Source: Kribbella antiqua (GTDB taxonomy: Bacteria; Actinomycetota; Actinomycetes; Propionibacteriales; Kribbellaceae). From it: 64,000 bases of DNA. Position numbers and translations under genes: made by a program. Positions 51,516 through 60,179 of the stretch are shown here, in pieces. Every line of letters starts with the position of its first letter. The first letter of the stretch is position 1. The stretch covers positions 1-64,000 of the forward strand of contig NZ_SLWR01000017.1 in the NCBI RefSeq assembly GCF_004345665.1, written 5' to 3'. The notes below the pieces were generated by a model that saw nothing but the letters and a program-made list of their open reading frames with translations, searched no databases and was not told where the DNA came from.

Positions 51516-53003
51516 CTAGATCTGCAGATCCGTTCCATCAGCGGTCGCCCCGCCAGGACTGTCAAGGCAACGGCCTGACTGCAGATTCAGCAGCGCACCG
51601 TTGACCTGCGGCTGCCAGACCTGACCTGACCACCGGCCGTCCCGCAGTCCCACAGCTGGACCTTGGTGAAGTTCGCCGTCCCGTTGCCGGCAATATCGAG
51701 ACACTTGCCGAAGGCATGGATTCTGCCGTCGGTGGTCATCGTCCATTGCTGGCCGGGTACGCCGTTGCACGTCCACAGCTGTACGGCGTTGCCGTTCACG
51801 GCAGTGTTGTGGTCGACGTCGAGACACTTGCCGGCGGCGGCCGGGCCAGTGATGGCGCCGGTCGGGCCGGGGATCGTGCCGGTGCCGAAGCGGACCTGGC
51901 ACTGGTTGCCGGTTCCCAACCACGTCGCAGCGAGGTAGAGGAACGACGTACCGTTCCAGGACGGGACGATCGGCGAACTGTAGCCCGGGCAGCCAGGGGC
52001 ACCAGGACCGTAGCTGCCGGTCGGATTCACATTCACCGGCGCCTCGACCTCGGTCCAACTGCCCGTTCCCAGTGACTTGTTGGCGAACACCACCGAGCCC
52101 GACTCCGCCATCACCGCCTTGTTGCCAGTGGGTCCAGTGACCACTCGCTGCCCGGAGAGCAGCAGCGTCCCGTTAGGTCCTCCACCCGGCACCCAGGCGA
52201 CGTACGGCGTATGGAGCAGATGGCGGCCGTCACTCGTCTGAGCCAGCGTGCCGGGGTTGTCGCTCGGCGCCCAGTTGAGGCCGTCCGGACTGGTCTTGAG
52301 ATAGACCTCGCAGGCGTGGTCGGGGTTGGTCGCGTCCCGGCACAGCTCGTACGTCATCAGGAACTGGCCGTTCGGCAGCGCGGTGATGATCGACATCCCC
52401 GGCCGGGCGAGGTTGTCGTTCGGGAACGCGACGTCCGGCGTGATGCTGCCGCTCCAGCTTTGGCCGCCGTTGGTCGACGTGTAGTGCCCGATGATCTGGT
52501 TGTTGGTAGGCGAACCGGCGGGCCGTTCGTCGGAGATGAAGCAGGCCAGCGTGTTGTTCGGCGCGAGCAGGAACCATGGCTCCCAGATGCCCTGGCCGAT
52601 CGTGTTCGGCTGTCCGCTCGTCTGGGTGCAGTTCGACAGGTACTGCCAGCTCGCGCCATGGTTGGTGCTCTTGAAGACCTCGATCTTCTGCGCGGTGAAG
52701 CTGCCCTCGTCCCACGCCGTACCGGCGGCGAGCAGGTCACCGGCATTCAATCCGTTGGCCGTGCGCGGGACCTCGTAGATGACAGGTGCGCCAAGATCCC
52801 AGCCGGCGGTGTTCGAGCTGATCGTACTGATCGGTGCGGCGCCGAAGGTGGCCCCGCCATCGGTGCTACGGAAGATGGGGAAGTTGGCCGGCCCGGATTC
52901 GTTGCGCCGGGCAAAGGTAGCCAAAACGGTCCGCGGACGCCGGCAGAGCCACCAGCGCCGCGGCAATGATGCCGAGAGCAATCAATAGTCGTCGGACGGA
53001 CAT
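51516..53003 (-). pseudogene. Secreted sialidase-like (BNR) protein with ricin-type lectin domain, two frameshifts
   Basis: Start at ATG 53003 after GAGGAGGTTTC; signal peptide MSVRRLLIALGIIAAALVAL ending ASA. Around 52920-52930 the frame shifts by one base into TVLATFARRNESGPANFPIF. That frame runs through Asp-boxes (STDGGATFG, STNHGASW, STNGGQSW) to a ricin B lectin domain (KCLDVDHNTAVNGNAVQLWT, KCLDIAGNGTANFTKVQLWD). Near 51630 a second shift moves the end (WQPQVNGALLNLQSGRCLDS) into another frame, stopping at 51516. All pieces are in order and well conserved, so the loss is recent or caused by sequencing error. It would act outside the cell on glycans. Confidence 0.8.
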
Positions 53004-53044
53004 GAAACCTCCTCGGAACAACGGGCGGATTGATCCCCGGGAAT

Positions 53045-54964
53045 TCAGCGCGCGGCGATGTCGACAAAACTCCTCGCGACGACGGCACCGGCCGAGTCGG
53101 TGACCCAAAGATGCAGGCGGCCAGGCGTTGTCGCGGAGACCTCGATCGGCGCCGTGACGGCGAACGGCTTGGCCTCGATCGGCGCGGAGCCGGATTCCCA
53201 GTGCAACGTGCCGAGCAATGGCTCGCGGCCGTGGTGCGAGACCCGGACCGGTAGGGTCGTTTCACCCACGGCATCACGGCCAGGCGCTTCCGGCGTGACG
53301 TCGACAATGAGCGTCGTCTCCGCATGTACGTCGGAAGGCCGGGTGCCGCCGAGGTCCTTCGTTCGCCGGTCGTAGGTGTAGATGCCGACGGTCTCGTGCT
53401 CGATGTCGTAGAGCTCGGTGAAGATGTACCCGGCGTTCCGCGCGTGCCTGCGCAGCTCCTGCGTCTGCCAGCGCAGATGCCAGCCGCGCTCGACGCTGGT
53501 CGACCCGCCGCCGTACTCACCGTTGAGCTGGATCCGATCGGCAGCTTCGAAGCCAGGAGCCGCAATCGCCTCGTTTACCACGAAGTCCGGCCCGAGCTTC
53601 ACTGGGAAGCTGCCGTCGGCCGTGTTGATCAGCCGGTCGATGACCGATGCCCACGACGCGACGTTGTCGTCGTAGTAATGCCAGTCGACCAGATCGGTCT
53701 CGACGTGCGCCCATCCGGAGTTGTCCACCACCGGCCGCGTCGGGTCGGCGTCCCGGATCAACCGGTACGCCCGTCGTACGGCGTCCTGCTTGGCGGGATC
53801 GCCGGGCACGTCCCAGTCGAGTCCCCACTCCTCGTTGTACGCACCCCAGATCACGATGCTCGGATGGTTGCCGTCGCGCGCCACCATCCCGACCGCCACC
53901 TCTTCGAAGGCGGCAACAGCCGTGCCACTGAACCGGCCGGTCGACGGCGGCTCAGCCCATACCAGCATGCCGAGCTTGTCGGCCCAGTAAAGCCAGCGCG
54001 GGTCCTCGAGCTTCAGATGCTTCCGGACCAGGTTGAACCCGGCCTCACGCGCCAGCTCGATGTCCTGCCGCAGTGCCTCGTCACTCGGCGCAGCATGGCC
54101 GCCGGTCGGCCAGAAGCCCTGGTCCAGGACGCCGCGCACGTACGTCGGTACGCCGTTCAGCAGCAGGTTGTTGCCTTGCCACTCGATCCGGCGCAGCCCG
54201 GTGTACGTCCGAACCGTGTCCTCGCCGGCGGTGACGATCACGTCGTACAGATGAGGATCCTCCGGGCTCCACAGCCGCGGCTCGGGGATCGGCACCGTGA
54301 CCGGGCCGGTCAGATTGTCGACAGTCTGCACGCCGACACCCGGGATCTCGATCCGGACCGGCGACGGACCTGTCAGCGACACCTCGATGCCGTCGAGTTC
54401 CGGAGTCGGGCGCAACGACAGCTGGGAGATGTACGACGCCGGCCGAGGCTCGAGCCACACCGTCTGCCAGATCCCGCTGGACGGGGTGAACGCACAACCG
54501 TCGTAGTCGTCGGCCGGAATACTCCGCTGCTTGCCGTGCGGGATGAAGCGCTTATCAGTCGGCGCATGCACGCGGACGACGAGGGTCCCGGCGCCGTCGG
54601 CGTCGAGCAAGTCGGTGATGTCGGCCTCGAACGGGAGGTAACCGCCTTCATGCTCGACGGCGAGTACGTCGTTGACCCAGACGGTCGCCTGATGGTGCAC
54701 GGCGCCGAAGTGCAGAATCGTCCGCTGCCCGACCCAGTCCGCGGGCCGCTCGATCCGCCGCCGATACCAGGCTGTCGGCAACCAGTGCGCGACGGCACCT
54801 GAGGCTGGGTGCTCCCAAGGGAACGGCACCACGATGGTTTCCGGAAAGTCGCCGGGGCCGAGGTCGTCGGGGTCCGGTGCGAAGTCCCAGTCGCCGTTGA
54901 GGTTGAGCCAGCGCTCCGAGCGATCGAAGTGCGGGCGCGGATATTCGGGACGCGGTGTGTTCAC
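53045..54964 (-). CDS. Glycoside hydrolase family 2 enzyme
   Basis: 639 residues from GTG 54964 (CTGGAGAAC upstream); upstream in-frame codons read through a repeat and are rejected. GH2 order: sugar-binding jelly roll (WLNLNGDWDF, AWYRRRIERPADW), immunoglobulin-like domain, then a TIM barrel with acid/base Glu378 in WGAYNEEWGLDW and nucleophile Glu483 in LNGEYGGG. A short C-terminal beta domain follows. There is no signal peptide, so it acts on imported sugars. GH2 covers beta-galactosidases, mannosidases and glucuronidases; the specificity is not evident. It follows the SBP-permease-permease genes of a sugar importer. Confidence 0.88.
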   Translation of the reverse strand: MNTPRPEYPRPHFDRSERWLNLNGDWDFAPDPDDLGPGDFPETIVVPFPWEHPASGAVAHWLPTAWYRRRIERPADWVGQRTILHFGAVHHQATVWVNDVLAVEHEGGYLPFEADITDLLDADGAGTLVVRVHAPTDKRFIPHGKQRSIPADDYDGCAFTPSSGIWQTVWLEPRPASYISQLSLRPTPELDGIEVSLTGPSPVRIEIPGVGVQTVDNLTGPVTVPIPEPRLWSPEDPHLYDVIVTAGEDTVRTYTGLRRIEWQGNNLLLNGVPTYVRGVLDQGFWPTGGHAAPSDEALRQDIELAREAGFNLVRKHLKLEDPRWLYWADKLGMLVWAEPPSTGRFSGTAVAAFEEVAVGMVARDGNHPSIVIWGAYNEEWGLDWDVPGDPAKQDAVRRAYRLIRDADPTRPVVDNSGWAHVETDLVDWHYYDDNVASWASVIDRLINTADGSFPVKLGPDFVVNEAIAAPGFEAADRIQLNGEYGGGSTSVERGWHLRWQTQELRRHARNAGYIFTELYDIEHETVGIYTYDRRTKDLGGTRPSDVHAETTLIVDVTPEAPGRDAVGETTLPVRVSHHGREPLLGTLHWESGSAPIEAKPFAVTAPIEVSATTPGRLHLWVTDSAGAVVARSFVDIAAR

Positions 54965-54980
54965 GAGTGTTCTCCAGGTT

Positions 54981-55025
54981 CTTCCCCCACCCCGAGCGGA
55001 GCGGGCTTCCCCCACCCCGAGCGGA
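54981..55025. repeat. Tandem 20-bp direct repeat between permease and GH2 genes
   Basis: Two identical 20-bp copies (54981-55000 and 55006-55025), each beginning CTTCCCCCACCCCGAGCGG, are spaced 25 bp apart start to start. They lie in the 74-bp gap of the operon. Confidence 0.7.
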
Positions 55026-55038
55026 ACGAGGGTGATTT

Positions 55039-55881
55039 TCATCCCTTGAGGCTGCCGGCCATGACGCCCTTGATGAGGTGACGTTGCAGGACGATGAAGA
55101 CGACAAGGACCGGGATCGCGGCCACGGTGCTTGCCGCGAGCAACTGGCCCCAGACGCTGGTCCAGTCCGCGCCGAGCTGACCCGAGCGGATGTTCTGGGC
55201 GAGGGCCGAGAGCATCACCTGCAGGGTCTGGTGCTGCTCGTCGTTCACCGCCACCACGGGCCAGACGAAGTCGTTGTAGATGTTGATGAACGTCAGTACG
55301 CCGAGCGCCGCGAGACCCGGCCGGATCACCGGGAGCACGATGCTCGCGAAGATCCGCAACTCACCGGCGCCGTCGACGCGGGCGGCGTCCAGCAGCTCGT
55401 CCGGGATCGCCATGATCACCTGGCGCATCCAGAACACGCCGAAGGCATCGATCGCACCCGGCAGGATGAGCGCCTGGAACGTGCTCACCCAGCCGAGCTG
55501 ACTCATCTCCAGCAACAGCGGGATCAGCAGTACGAGCGTCGGCAGCATCAGCGTGGTCAGCACGGTCGCGAACAGCACGCGCTTCCCCGGGAACGCGTAC
55601 TTCGCGAACGCGAAACCGGCCATCGGGCAGAAGATCATGGTCAGCGCGCCTTTGATCACGACCACGATCGCGGTGTTCCGGAAGCCGGTGCCGATCGGGA
55701 TCGTGTCCAGCATCGCCCGGAAGTTGTGCAGGGTCAGCTGCGAGAAGTCGAAGCTGAACGGCCGGGCGATGATGTCCCCGCCTGGCTTGAGCGACGACAG
55801 CATCATCCAGAGCAGCGGCGCCAGACTGAGGATCCCGGCAATGGTGAGCAGCGTGTACCGTCCGACGGCTCCGAGTTTCAC
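55039..55881 (-). CDS. Carbohydrate ABC permease (MalG-type)
   Basis: 280 residues from GTG 55881, overlapping the stop of the partner permease. Six spans are predicted (YTLLTIAGILSLAPLLWMML onward). The EAA loop IPDELLDAARVDGAGELRIF and LPVIRPGLAALGVLTFINIY mark the MalG/UgpE subunit of CUT1 sugar importers. The SLKPGGDI block after the first span is typical. The ATPase is not encoded here and is probably a shared MsiK-like protein elsewhere, as is usual in actinobacteria. Confidence 0.92.
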   Translation of the reverse strand: MKLGAVGRYTLLTIAGILSLAPLLWMMLSSLKPGGDIIARPFSFDFSQLTLHNFRAMLDTIPIGTGFRNTAIVVVIKGALTMIFCPMAGFAFAKYAFPGKRVLFATVLTTLMLPTLVLLIPLLLEMSQLGWVSTFQALILPGAIDAFGVFWMRQVIMAIPDELLDAARVDGAGELRIFASIVLPVIRPGLAALGVLTFINIYNDFVWPVVAVNDEQHQTLQVMLSALAQNIRSGQLGADWTSVWGQLLAASTVAAIPVLVVFIVLQRHLIKGVMAGSLKG

Positions 55882-56789
55882 GAGTCCTCCCTCGAACGCA
55901 GCAGCCGGATGGACGCGAGCGACAACGCGAGCACCATCACCACGAGCAGCATCGAGTTCGCCGCCCCGAGCCCTAGGTCGGAGTTGGTGATGTGCTTGTA
56001 GAGATGGAGCCCGGCCGTCCGGGTCGAGTTGAACGGTCCGCCGCCGGTGACGACGTACGGCTCGGCGAACAGCTGGAACACGGTCAGCGTCCCGATCACG
56101 ACGACGAAGCTCAGCGTCCGCGTCACCAGCGGGACGGTGATCGACCAGAACTGGTGCCACGCGCTCGCGCCGTCGATCCGCGCCGCCTCGTAGACATCCG
56201 ATGGGATTGCCGACAATCCGGCCATCAACAGGATCACGGCGTATCCGGTCGTTCGCCACAGCACGAGGAGCGCGACGGTCACCTTCGCGCCCGCTGAGGT
56301 CGTCAACCAGCCGATTGCCGGCAATCCGACAGATGCCAGGCCGTGGTTGACCGCACCGAAGTCCTGATCGAACAGGATGATCCAGACCTGCGCCATCGCC
56401 ACCAGCGGCGTGACGAAGGGTGCGATCAACGCGGCGCTGAACAACCCGCGGAACCTTGCCTTGCGCAAGGCCACAGCGATCGTCAACGCCAGCAGAACCT
56501 GCGCCGGTACGACGAGCAGCCACAGCGCACCGGACGTCGCCATCGACTGCCAGAAGTCAGGGCTGGCGAGCAGATAGCGGTAGTTCGCGAACCCGATGAA
56601 CTCCAGCACCCCGGCGCCGTGCCAGTTGGTGAAGCTCAGCTGCAGCGCGAAGAAGATCGGGTACGCGCTGAAGGCTGCGAAGACCAGGACGAAGGGCACG
56701 ACGAACAGATACGGTGCGGCCTTCACCCGGCGGCGTCGTACTGGACGCGCCTGCCGCCGGGTTGCGGCTGCTTCGGTGATCGTTGCCAT
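55878..56789 (-). CDS. Carbohydrate ABC permease (MalF-type)
   Basis: 303 residues from ATG 56789. An Arg-rich cytoplasmic N-terminus leads to APYLFVVPFVLVFAAFSAYP. SLFSFTN-like LQLSFTNWHG and the EAA loop IPSDVYEAARIDGASAWHQF identify the MalF/UgpA subunit of CUT1 importers. It abuts the binding-protein gene directly. Its C-terminus (NSMLLVVMVLALSLASIRLL) is a normal last span. Confidence 0.92.
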   Translation of the reverse strand: MATITEAAATRRQARPVRRRRVKAAPYLFVVPFVLVFAAFSAYPIFFALQLSFTNWHGAGVLEFIGFANYRYLLASPDFWQSMATSGALWLLVVPAQVLLALTIAVALRKARFRGLFSAALIAPFVTPLVAMAQVWIILFDQDFGAVNHGLASVGLPAIGWLTTSAGAKVTVALLVLWRTTGYAVILLMAGLSAIPSDVYEAARIDGASAWHQFWSITVPLVTRTLSFVVVIGTLTVFQLFAEPYVVTGGGPFNSTRTAGLHLYKHITNSDLGLGAANSMLLVVMVLALSLASIRLLRSREDS

Positions 56790-58163
56790 TCAGCTGGGAC
56801 CCATCAGGTTCTTCTGGATCTGCGTCGCCGACGTCTTCAGTACCTCGTCCGGGCTCATCTGCCCGGCGAGCAGCTTCTGCACGTTGACGCCGAAGTAGTC
56901 GACCGCCTTCCCCCACCAGGTCGGGATCGTGTAGCCGCCGGGCACCTGCTTGCCGGCCTCGACCGCGACCTTCCACAGGTCCTGACCGCCGAGCGCATCG
57001 ATCGGCTTGAACAGCGGCGCCGCCGGGTCGAGCGCCGGCAGGTACGACGGGATCGACGTGTTCAGCCCACCCGGGTAGACGGCGTTCGGTCCATAGACGG
57101 CGGTGTACCCCTCTTTGCTGAAGACCAGATGCTCGTAAAGCTTCCAGGCCAGCTCAGGGTTCTTCGCCTTGGCCGGGATGACGAACGACGAACCGCCCAT
57201 GACACCCGCCCGCGGGCCACCGGCCTGCCAGGCCGGCAGCGCGGTCGCCCGCCACTTGCCCTTGCTTGCCTTCAGCAACTGCTGCGGTGCGAACACGAAC
57301 CACTGCGCCCACGGCACGAACACCTGCGTCCCGTTGTCCTGCGTCTGCAGGTCGGTCGGCTGCGTGTACTTGGCCAGGGTCCCGAGTCCTTCGGACCGCA
57401 CGGTGTCCAGCCAGGTCAGGGTCTTGCGGTACGGATCCGAGTCGATGCTGAGCTTGCCCTGGGCATCGACCATCGCGCCGCCCTGCTGGTTGGCGAACAT
57501 GTCGATCCACAGCTGAGCCAGGAACTGGTCGTTCTCCAGATGGATCGGCTTGGCCTTGGGGAACTTGTCCCGGACCGTGCGGGCAGCGCCGAGCAGAGCG
57601 TCGTACGTGGTCAGGCTTGCGGGGTCGACACCGGCCTGGGTGACGATGTCCTCGCGGTAGAACAGCAGTCCGGGGTCGAGATCCCACGGCACCGCGACAA
57701 CCTTGCCGTCGACCGTGACGACGCCGAGTTTGTACGGCGCGATGTCCGGTTTGTACTGCTCGATCAGTTGGCTGAGGTCGTGCAGGTGCGGAGCGACGCC
57801 GGTCAGCAGGGCGTCGTCGTAGAACGCGCCGTCGGGGACGCCGGCGCCGCTGATCAGCGTGGCCGGGAGCTTGGCGTTGATGTCGACGGCGACGTGGTTG
57901 ACCTTCACCTGCGGGTACTTGGCGGTGAACGTCGCGATCGCCTTGTCGAAGACCTTGAACAGATCGCCGGTGCGGTCCCAGATGGTGAGCTCGCCCGAGG
58001 GCGGCGTGGTCGCACTGCTGGTCGGCAGCGGGGTGTTGCCGGTCGTACTGCCCGGCGCGCAGGCACCGAGACCGCCGGCCACCAGGGCGGCACCTGCGCC
58101 CCGGAGCACAGCGCGGCGAGACAGAGGCCGGCGGGAAACAGGAGATGAGAACAGATCGGTCAT
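56790..58163 (-). CDS. Sugar ABC substrate-binding lipoprotein (SBP_bac_1 type)
   Basis: 457 residues from ATG 58163. The signal has an Arg-rich, Tat-like start (SRRPLSRRAVLRGAGAALVA) and a lipobox ending GAC. The extracellular body shows the CUT1 binding-protein pattern: LTIWDRTGDLFKVFDKAIAT, VPDGAFYDDALL, VAVPWDLDPGLLFYREDIVT and GVMGGSSFVIPAKAKNPELA. First gene of the minus-strand sugar operon (SBP, MalF-type, MalG-type, GH2, then the sialidase-lectin pseudogene). Two LacI-type operators lie just upstream, one of them 28 bp before its start codon. Confidence 0.92.
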   Translation of the reverse strand: MTDLFSSPVSRRPLSRRAVLRGAGAALVAGGLGACAPGSTTGNTPLPTSSATTPPSGELTIWDRTGDLFKVFDKAIATFTAKYPQVKVNHVAVDINAKLPATLISGAGVPDGAFYDDALLTGVAPHLHDLSQLIEQYKPDIAPYKLGVVTVDGKVVAVPWDLDPGLLFYREDIVTQAGVDPASLTTYDALLGAARTVRDKFPKAKPIHLENDQFLAQLWIDMFANQQGGAMVDAQGKLSIDSDPYRKTLTWLDTVRSEGLGTLAKYTQPTDLQTQDNGTQVFVPWAQWFVFAPQQLLKASKGKWRATALPAWQAGGPRAGVMGGSSFVIPAKAKNPELAWKLYEHLVFSKEGYTAVYGPNAVYPGGLNTSIPSYLPALDPAAPLFKPIDALGGQDLWKVAVEAGKQVPGGYTIPTWWGKAVDYFGVNVQKLLAGQMSPDEVLKTSATQIQKNLMGPS

Positions 58164-58190
58164 GGCGGCTTCCTCATGACTTTCGCGGGG

Positions 58191-58206
58191 CTTGCAACGT
58201 TGCAAG
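58191..58206. promoter_or_regulatory. LacI-type operator 1
   Basis: CTTGCAACGTTGCAAG, a perfect 16-bp palindrome with the central CG typical of LacI/GalR operators. It lies 28 bp before the sugar-binding-protein start on the other strand. Confidence 0.85.
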
Positions 58207-58225
58207 TGGTGCTCGGAACGCTATG

Positions 58226-58241
58226 CTTGCAACGTTGCAAG
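58226..58241. promoter_or_regulatory. LacI-type operator 2
   Basis: An identical copy of CTTGCAACGTTGCAAG, centred 35 bp from the first and 36 bp before the LacI start. The two sites together can control both divergent promoters. Confidence 0.85.
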
Positions 58242-58277
58242 TGTCAAGAGGTCGCTATCCCCCGGAAGAGGTGCCCA

Positions 58278-59291
58278 GTGCCCGCCACACTGCGCGAAGT
58301 CGCCGAGCGAGCCGGTGTCTCGGTCCGGACGGTGTCGAACGTCGTCAACGACTTCCCCCAGGTCGCACCGGAGACCCGGGCGCGGGTGCAGCGCGCGCTC
58401 GACGAGCTCGGTTACCAGCCGAACGCGGTCGCCCGGACGCTCCGGCGCGGCCGTTCCGGCCTGATCGCGCTGGTCCTGCCGGAGCTCGACGTACCGTATT
58501 TCGCCGAGCTGACCAGGGCCGTCATCGAGCAGGCGGCGGCCGCCGGCTACACCGTGGTGGTGGATCAGACCGACGGCGACCCAGTGCGCGAGCGCGAGCT
58601 GGTGATGCGCGGCAATCGGGCGGCGATGTTCGACGGGCTGATCTTCAATCCGCTCGCACTCGGCGGCGCCGACCTGCGCGACCGCCCGTCGTCGACGCCC
58701 GTCGTACTGCTGGGTGAGCGCGTGGTCCAGGGCGGTCTCGACCACATCATGATCGACAACGTCGGCGCCGCCGAGGTCGCGACCCGGCACCTGGTCGAGC
58801 TCGGCCGCCGGCGGATCGCGGCGATCGGCGACCAGTCCGACGAGAGCCGCCGTACTGGCCGCCTTCGGACTGAGGGCTACCAGGCCGCGCTGAACGCCGC
58901 CGGTCTCGAGCCGCTACCCGAGCTGATCCGCCCGACGACGTACTTCCACCGAGCCGACGGCGCCGCCGCGATGGCGGACCTGCTCGCGTTGCCCGATCCC
59001 CCCGACGCGGTCTTCTGCTACAACGACCTGCTCGCGCTCGGCGCCCTCCGGACCATCCTCAGCCACGGCCTGCGCGTCCCCGAGGACATCGCCCTGGTCG
59101 GCTTCGACGACATCGAGGACGGCCGCTACAGCACCCCCAGCCTCACCACCATCAGCCCGAACAAGACCCAGATCGCCCAGCATGCGGTCGAGCTCCTGCT
59201 CCGCCGCCTCGACGGCGACACCAGCCCTCCAGCCGAACTCCCGGCCGACTACGAACTCATCGTCCGCGAAAGCACCACCGGAAAGCACTAG
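58278..59291 (+). CDS. LacI-family transcriptional repressor
   Basis: 337 residues from GTG 58278, preceded by GGAAGAGG; the longer frame passes through the operators and is rejected. The N-terminal HTH with hinge helix is complete (ATLREVAERAGVSVRTVSNV, LGYQPNAVARTLRRG). The periplasmic-binding-like core follows (FDGLIFNPLALGG, MIDNVGAAEVATRHLVELGR, DAVFCYNDLLALGALRTILS, GFDDIEDGRYSTPSLTTI). It should repress the divergent GH2/importer operon and itself through the two identical operators, releasing on binding a sugar. Confidence 0.93.
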   Translation: MPATLREVAERAGVSVRTVSNVVNDFPQVAPETRARVQRALDELGYQPNAVARTLRRGRSGLIALVLPELDVPYFAELTRAVIEQAAAAGYTVVVDQTDGDPVRERELVMRGNRAAMFDGLIFNPLALGGADLRDRPSSTPVVLLGERVVQGGLDHIMIDNVGAAEVATRHLVELGRRRIAAIGDQSDESRRTGRLRTEGYQAALNAAGLEPLPELIRPTTYFHRADGAAAMADLLALPDPPDAVFCYNDLLALGALRTILSHGLRVPEDIALVGFDDIEDGRYSTPSLTTISPNKTQIAQHAVELLLRRLDGDTSPPAELPADYELIVRESTTGKH

Positions 59292-59590
59292 CTTTGCGTG
59301 AGCTCCTTGTCGAGCCAGGCGAACAGCTCCCTGATCTCGTCCGCGGAGTAGCCCATGAACTTCGCGCCCCGCACCACGACGGTCTGCGACTTCTTCTGCT
59401 CGAACCGCGCCTTGACCCAGTCCTTCAGGATCGCCACCGCGGCCGCCGTCAACGGAATCTCTGCCTGTACGACGACCACACCGTCGAACGGTCGCGCCCC
59501 GACCGGCTCCGACGCGCCGTCCACCGATGCGGTCAACTCCTCCAGCTCCGCCGCCTCATCCGGCGAGACAACCACCAGCGCATGCTCCAC
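59288..59590 (-). CDS. Small hypothetical protein
   Basis: 100 residues from a likely GTG at 59590; the frame is open to 59650. Residues form alternating strands and helices (EHALVVVSPDEAAELEELTA, VVVVQAEIPLTAAAVAILKD, VVVRGAKFMGYSADEIRELF), resembling a small alpha/beta domain with a C-terminal helix pair. I cannot name the family. It converges with the LacI gene with a 4-bp overlap. The start is uncertain. Confidence 0.5.
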   Translation of the reverse strand: MEHALVVVSPDEAAELEELTASVDGASEPVGARPFDGVVVVQAEIPLTAAAVAILKDWVKARFEQKKSQTVVVRGAKFMGYSADEIRELFAWLDKELTQS

Positions 59591-59656
59591 CCTGATCCCC
59601 ACCCCTCGATCGACGCCGTCGACTCCCCCCAGACATCGCGGCAGCGACACCGAGTG

Positions 59657-60106
59657 TTACCCGAGATCGCTGGTGAAGTCGACTGTGTTCCAGTGGGTCG
59701 GCTTCATGACGTAGACCAGATCGGTCTCGGCGGCACCGGCTTCTTCCCAAGCTTTGGCGTAGGCCTTGCCACCTTCGTCGCCGAGGTAGCGCACGGCGAG
59801 TGGAAGGAGATCCTGCTCGGTGTCGGGACGCCGTGTTTCAATCACCGGACCCTCGACGGTCACATAGCGGTATGGGATCGACTCCGACTGTACGACGAGG
59901 ACGAAGCGCTCGGCGGATTCGAGGGCCACACCCTTGCGGGATTTCGCGTTCATCATGATCGTGACGCCGGTCTCGGGGCTGTAGTCGTACCAGACCGGAG
60001 CACTGACGGGTGCCCGATCGGGCCGGTCCGACGCGACGCTGACGACGCCGATCCGGACGTCGGACAGAAAGGCCTCGCGCTCGGCAACGGTCAGGCGGGT
60101 TGACAT
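59657..60106 (-). CDS. PPOX-class flavin/F420-binding oxidase-like protein
   Basis: 149 residues from ATG 60106. The split-barrel pattern of the pyridoxamine 5'-phosphate oxidase-like superfamily is clear: FLSDVRIGVVSVA, PVSAPVWYDYSPETGVTIMM, NAKSRKGVALESAERFVLVV, YRYVTVEGPV and DLVYVMKPTHWNTVDF. Members use FMN, F420 or haem and often reduce xenobiotics or biliverdin. Divergent from a TetR gene with tandem operators between them, so it is probably induced by the TetR ligand. Confidence 0.85.
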   Translation of the reverse strand: MSTRLTVAEREAFLSDVRIGVVSVASDRPDRAPVSAPVWYDYSPETGVTIMMNAKSRKGVALESAERFVLVVQSESIPYRYVTVEGPVIETRRPDTEQDLLPLAVRYLGDEGGKAYAKAWEEAGAAETDLVYVMKPTHWNTVDFTSDLG

Positions 60107-60131
60107 ATGAGTTCCCCTTACAGGTGTTTTT

Positions 60132-60164
60132 TAGGTCGGTGACCAAATATAGGTCATTGACCTA
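60132..60164. promoter_or_regulatory. Tandem TetR-type operators
   Basis: The perfect palindrome TAGGTCA-T-TGACCTA (60150-60164) and an imperfect copy TAGGTCGGTGACCAA (60132-60146) are centred 18 bp apart. They lie between the PPOX and TetR genes; the right site is 16 bp from the TetR start. Confidence 0.75.
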
Positions 60165-60179
60165 GGATACGGTAGGCGC

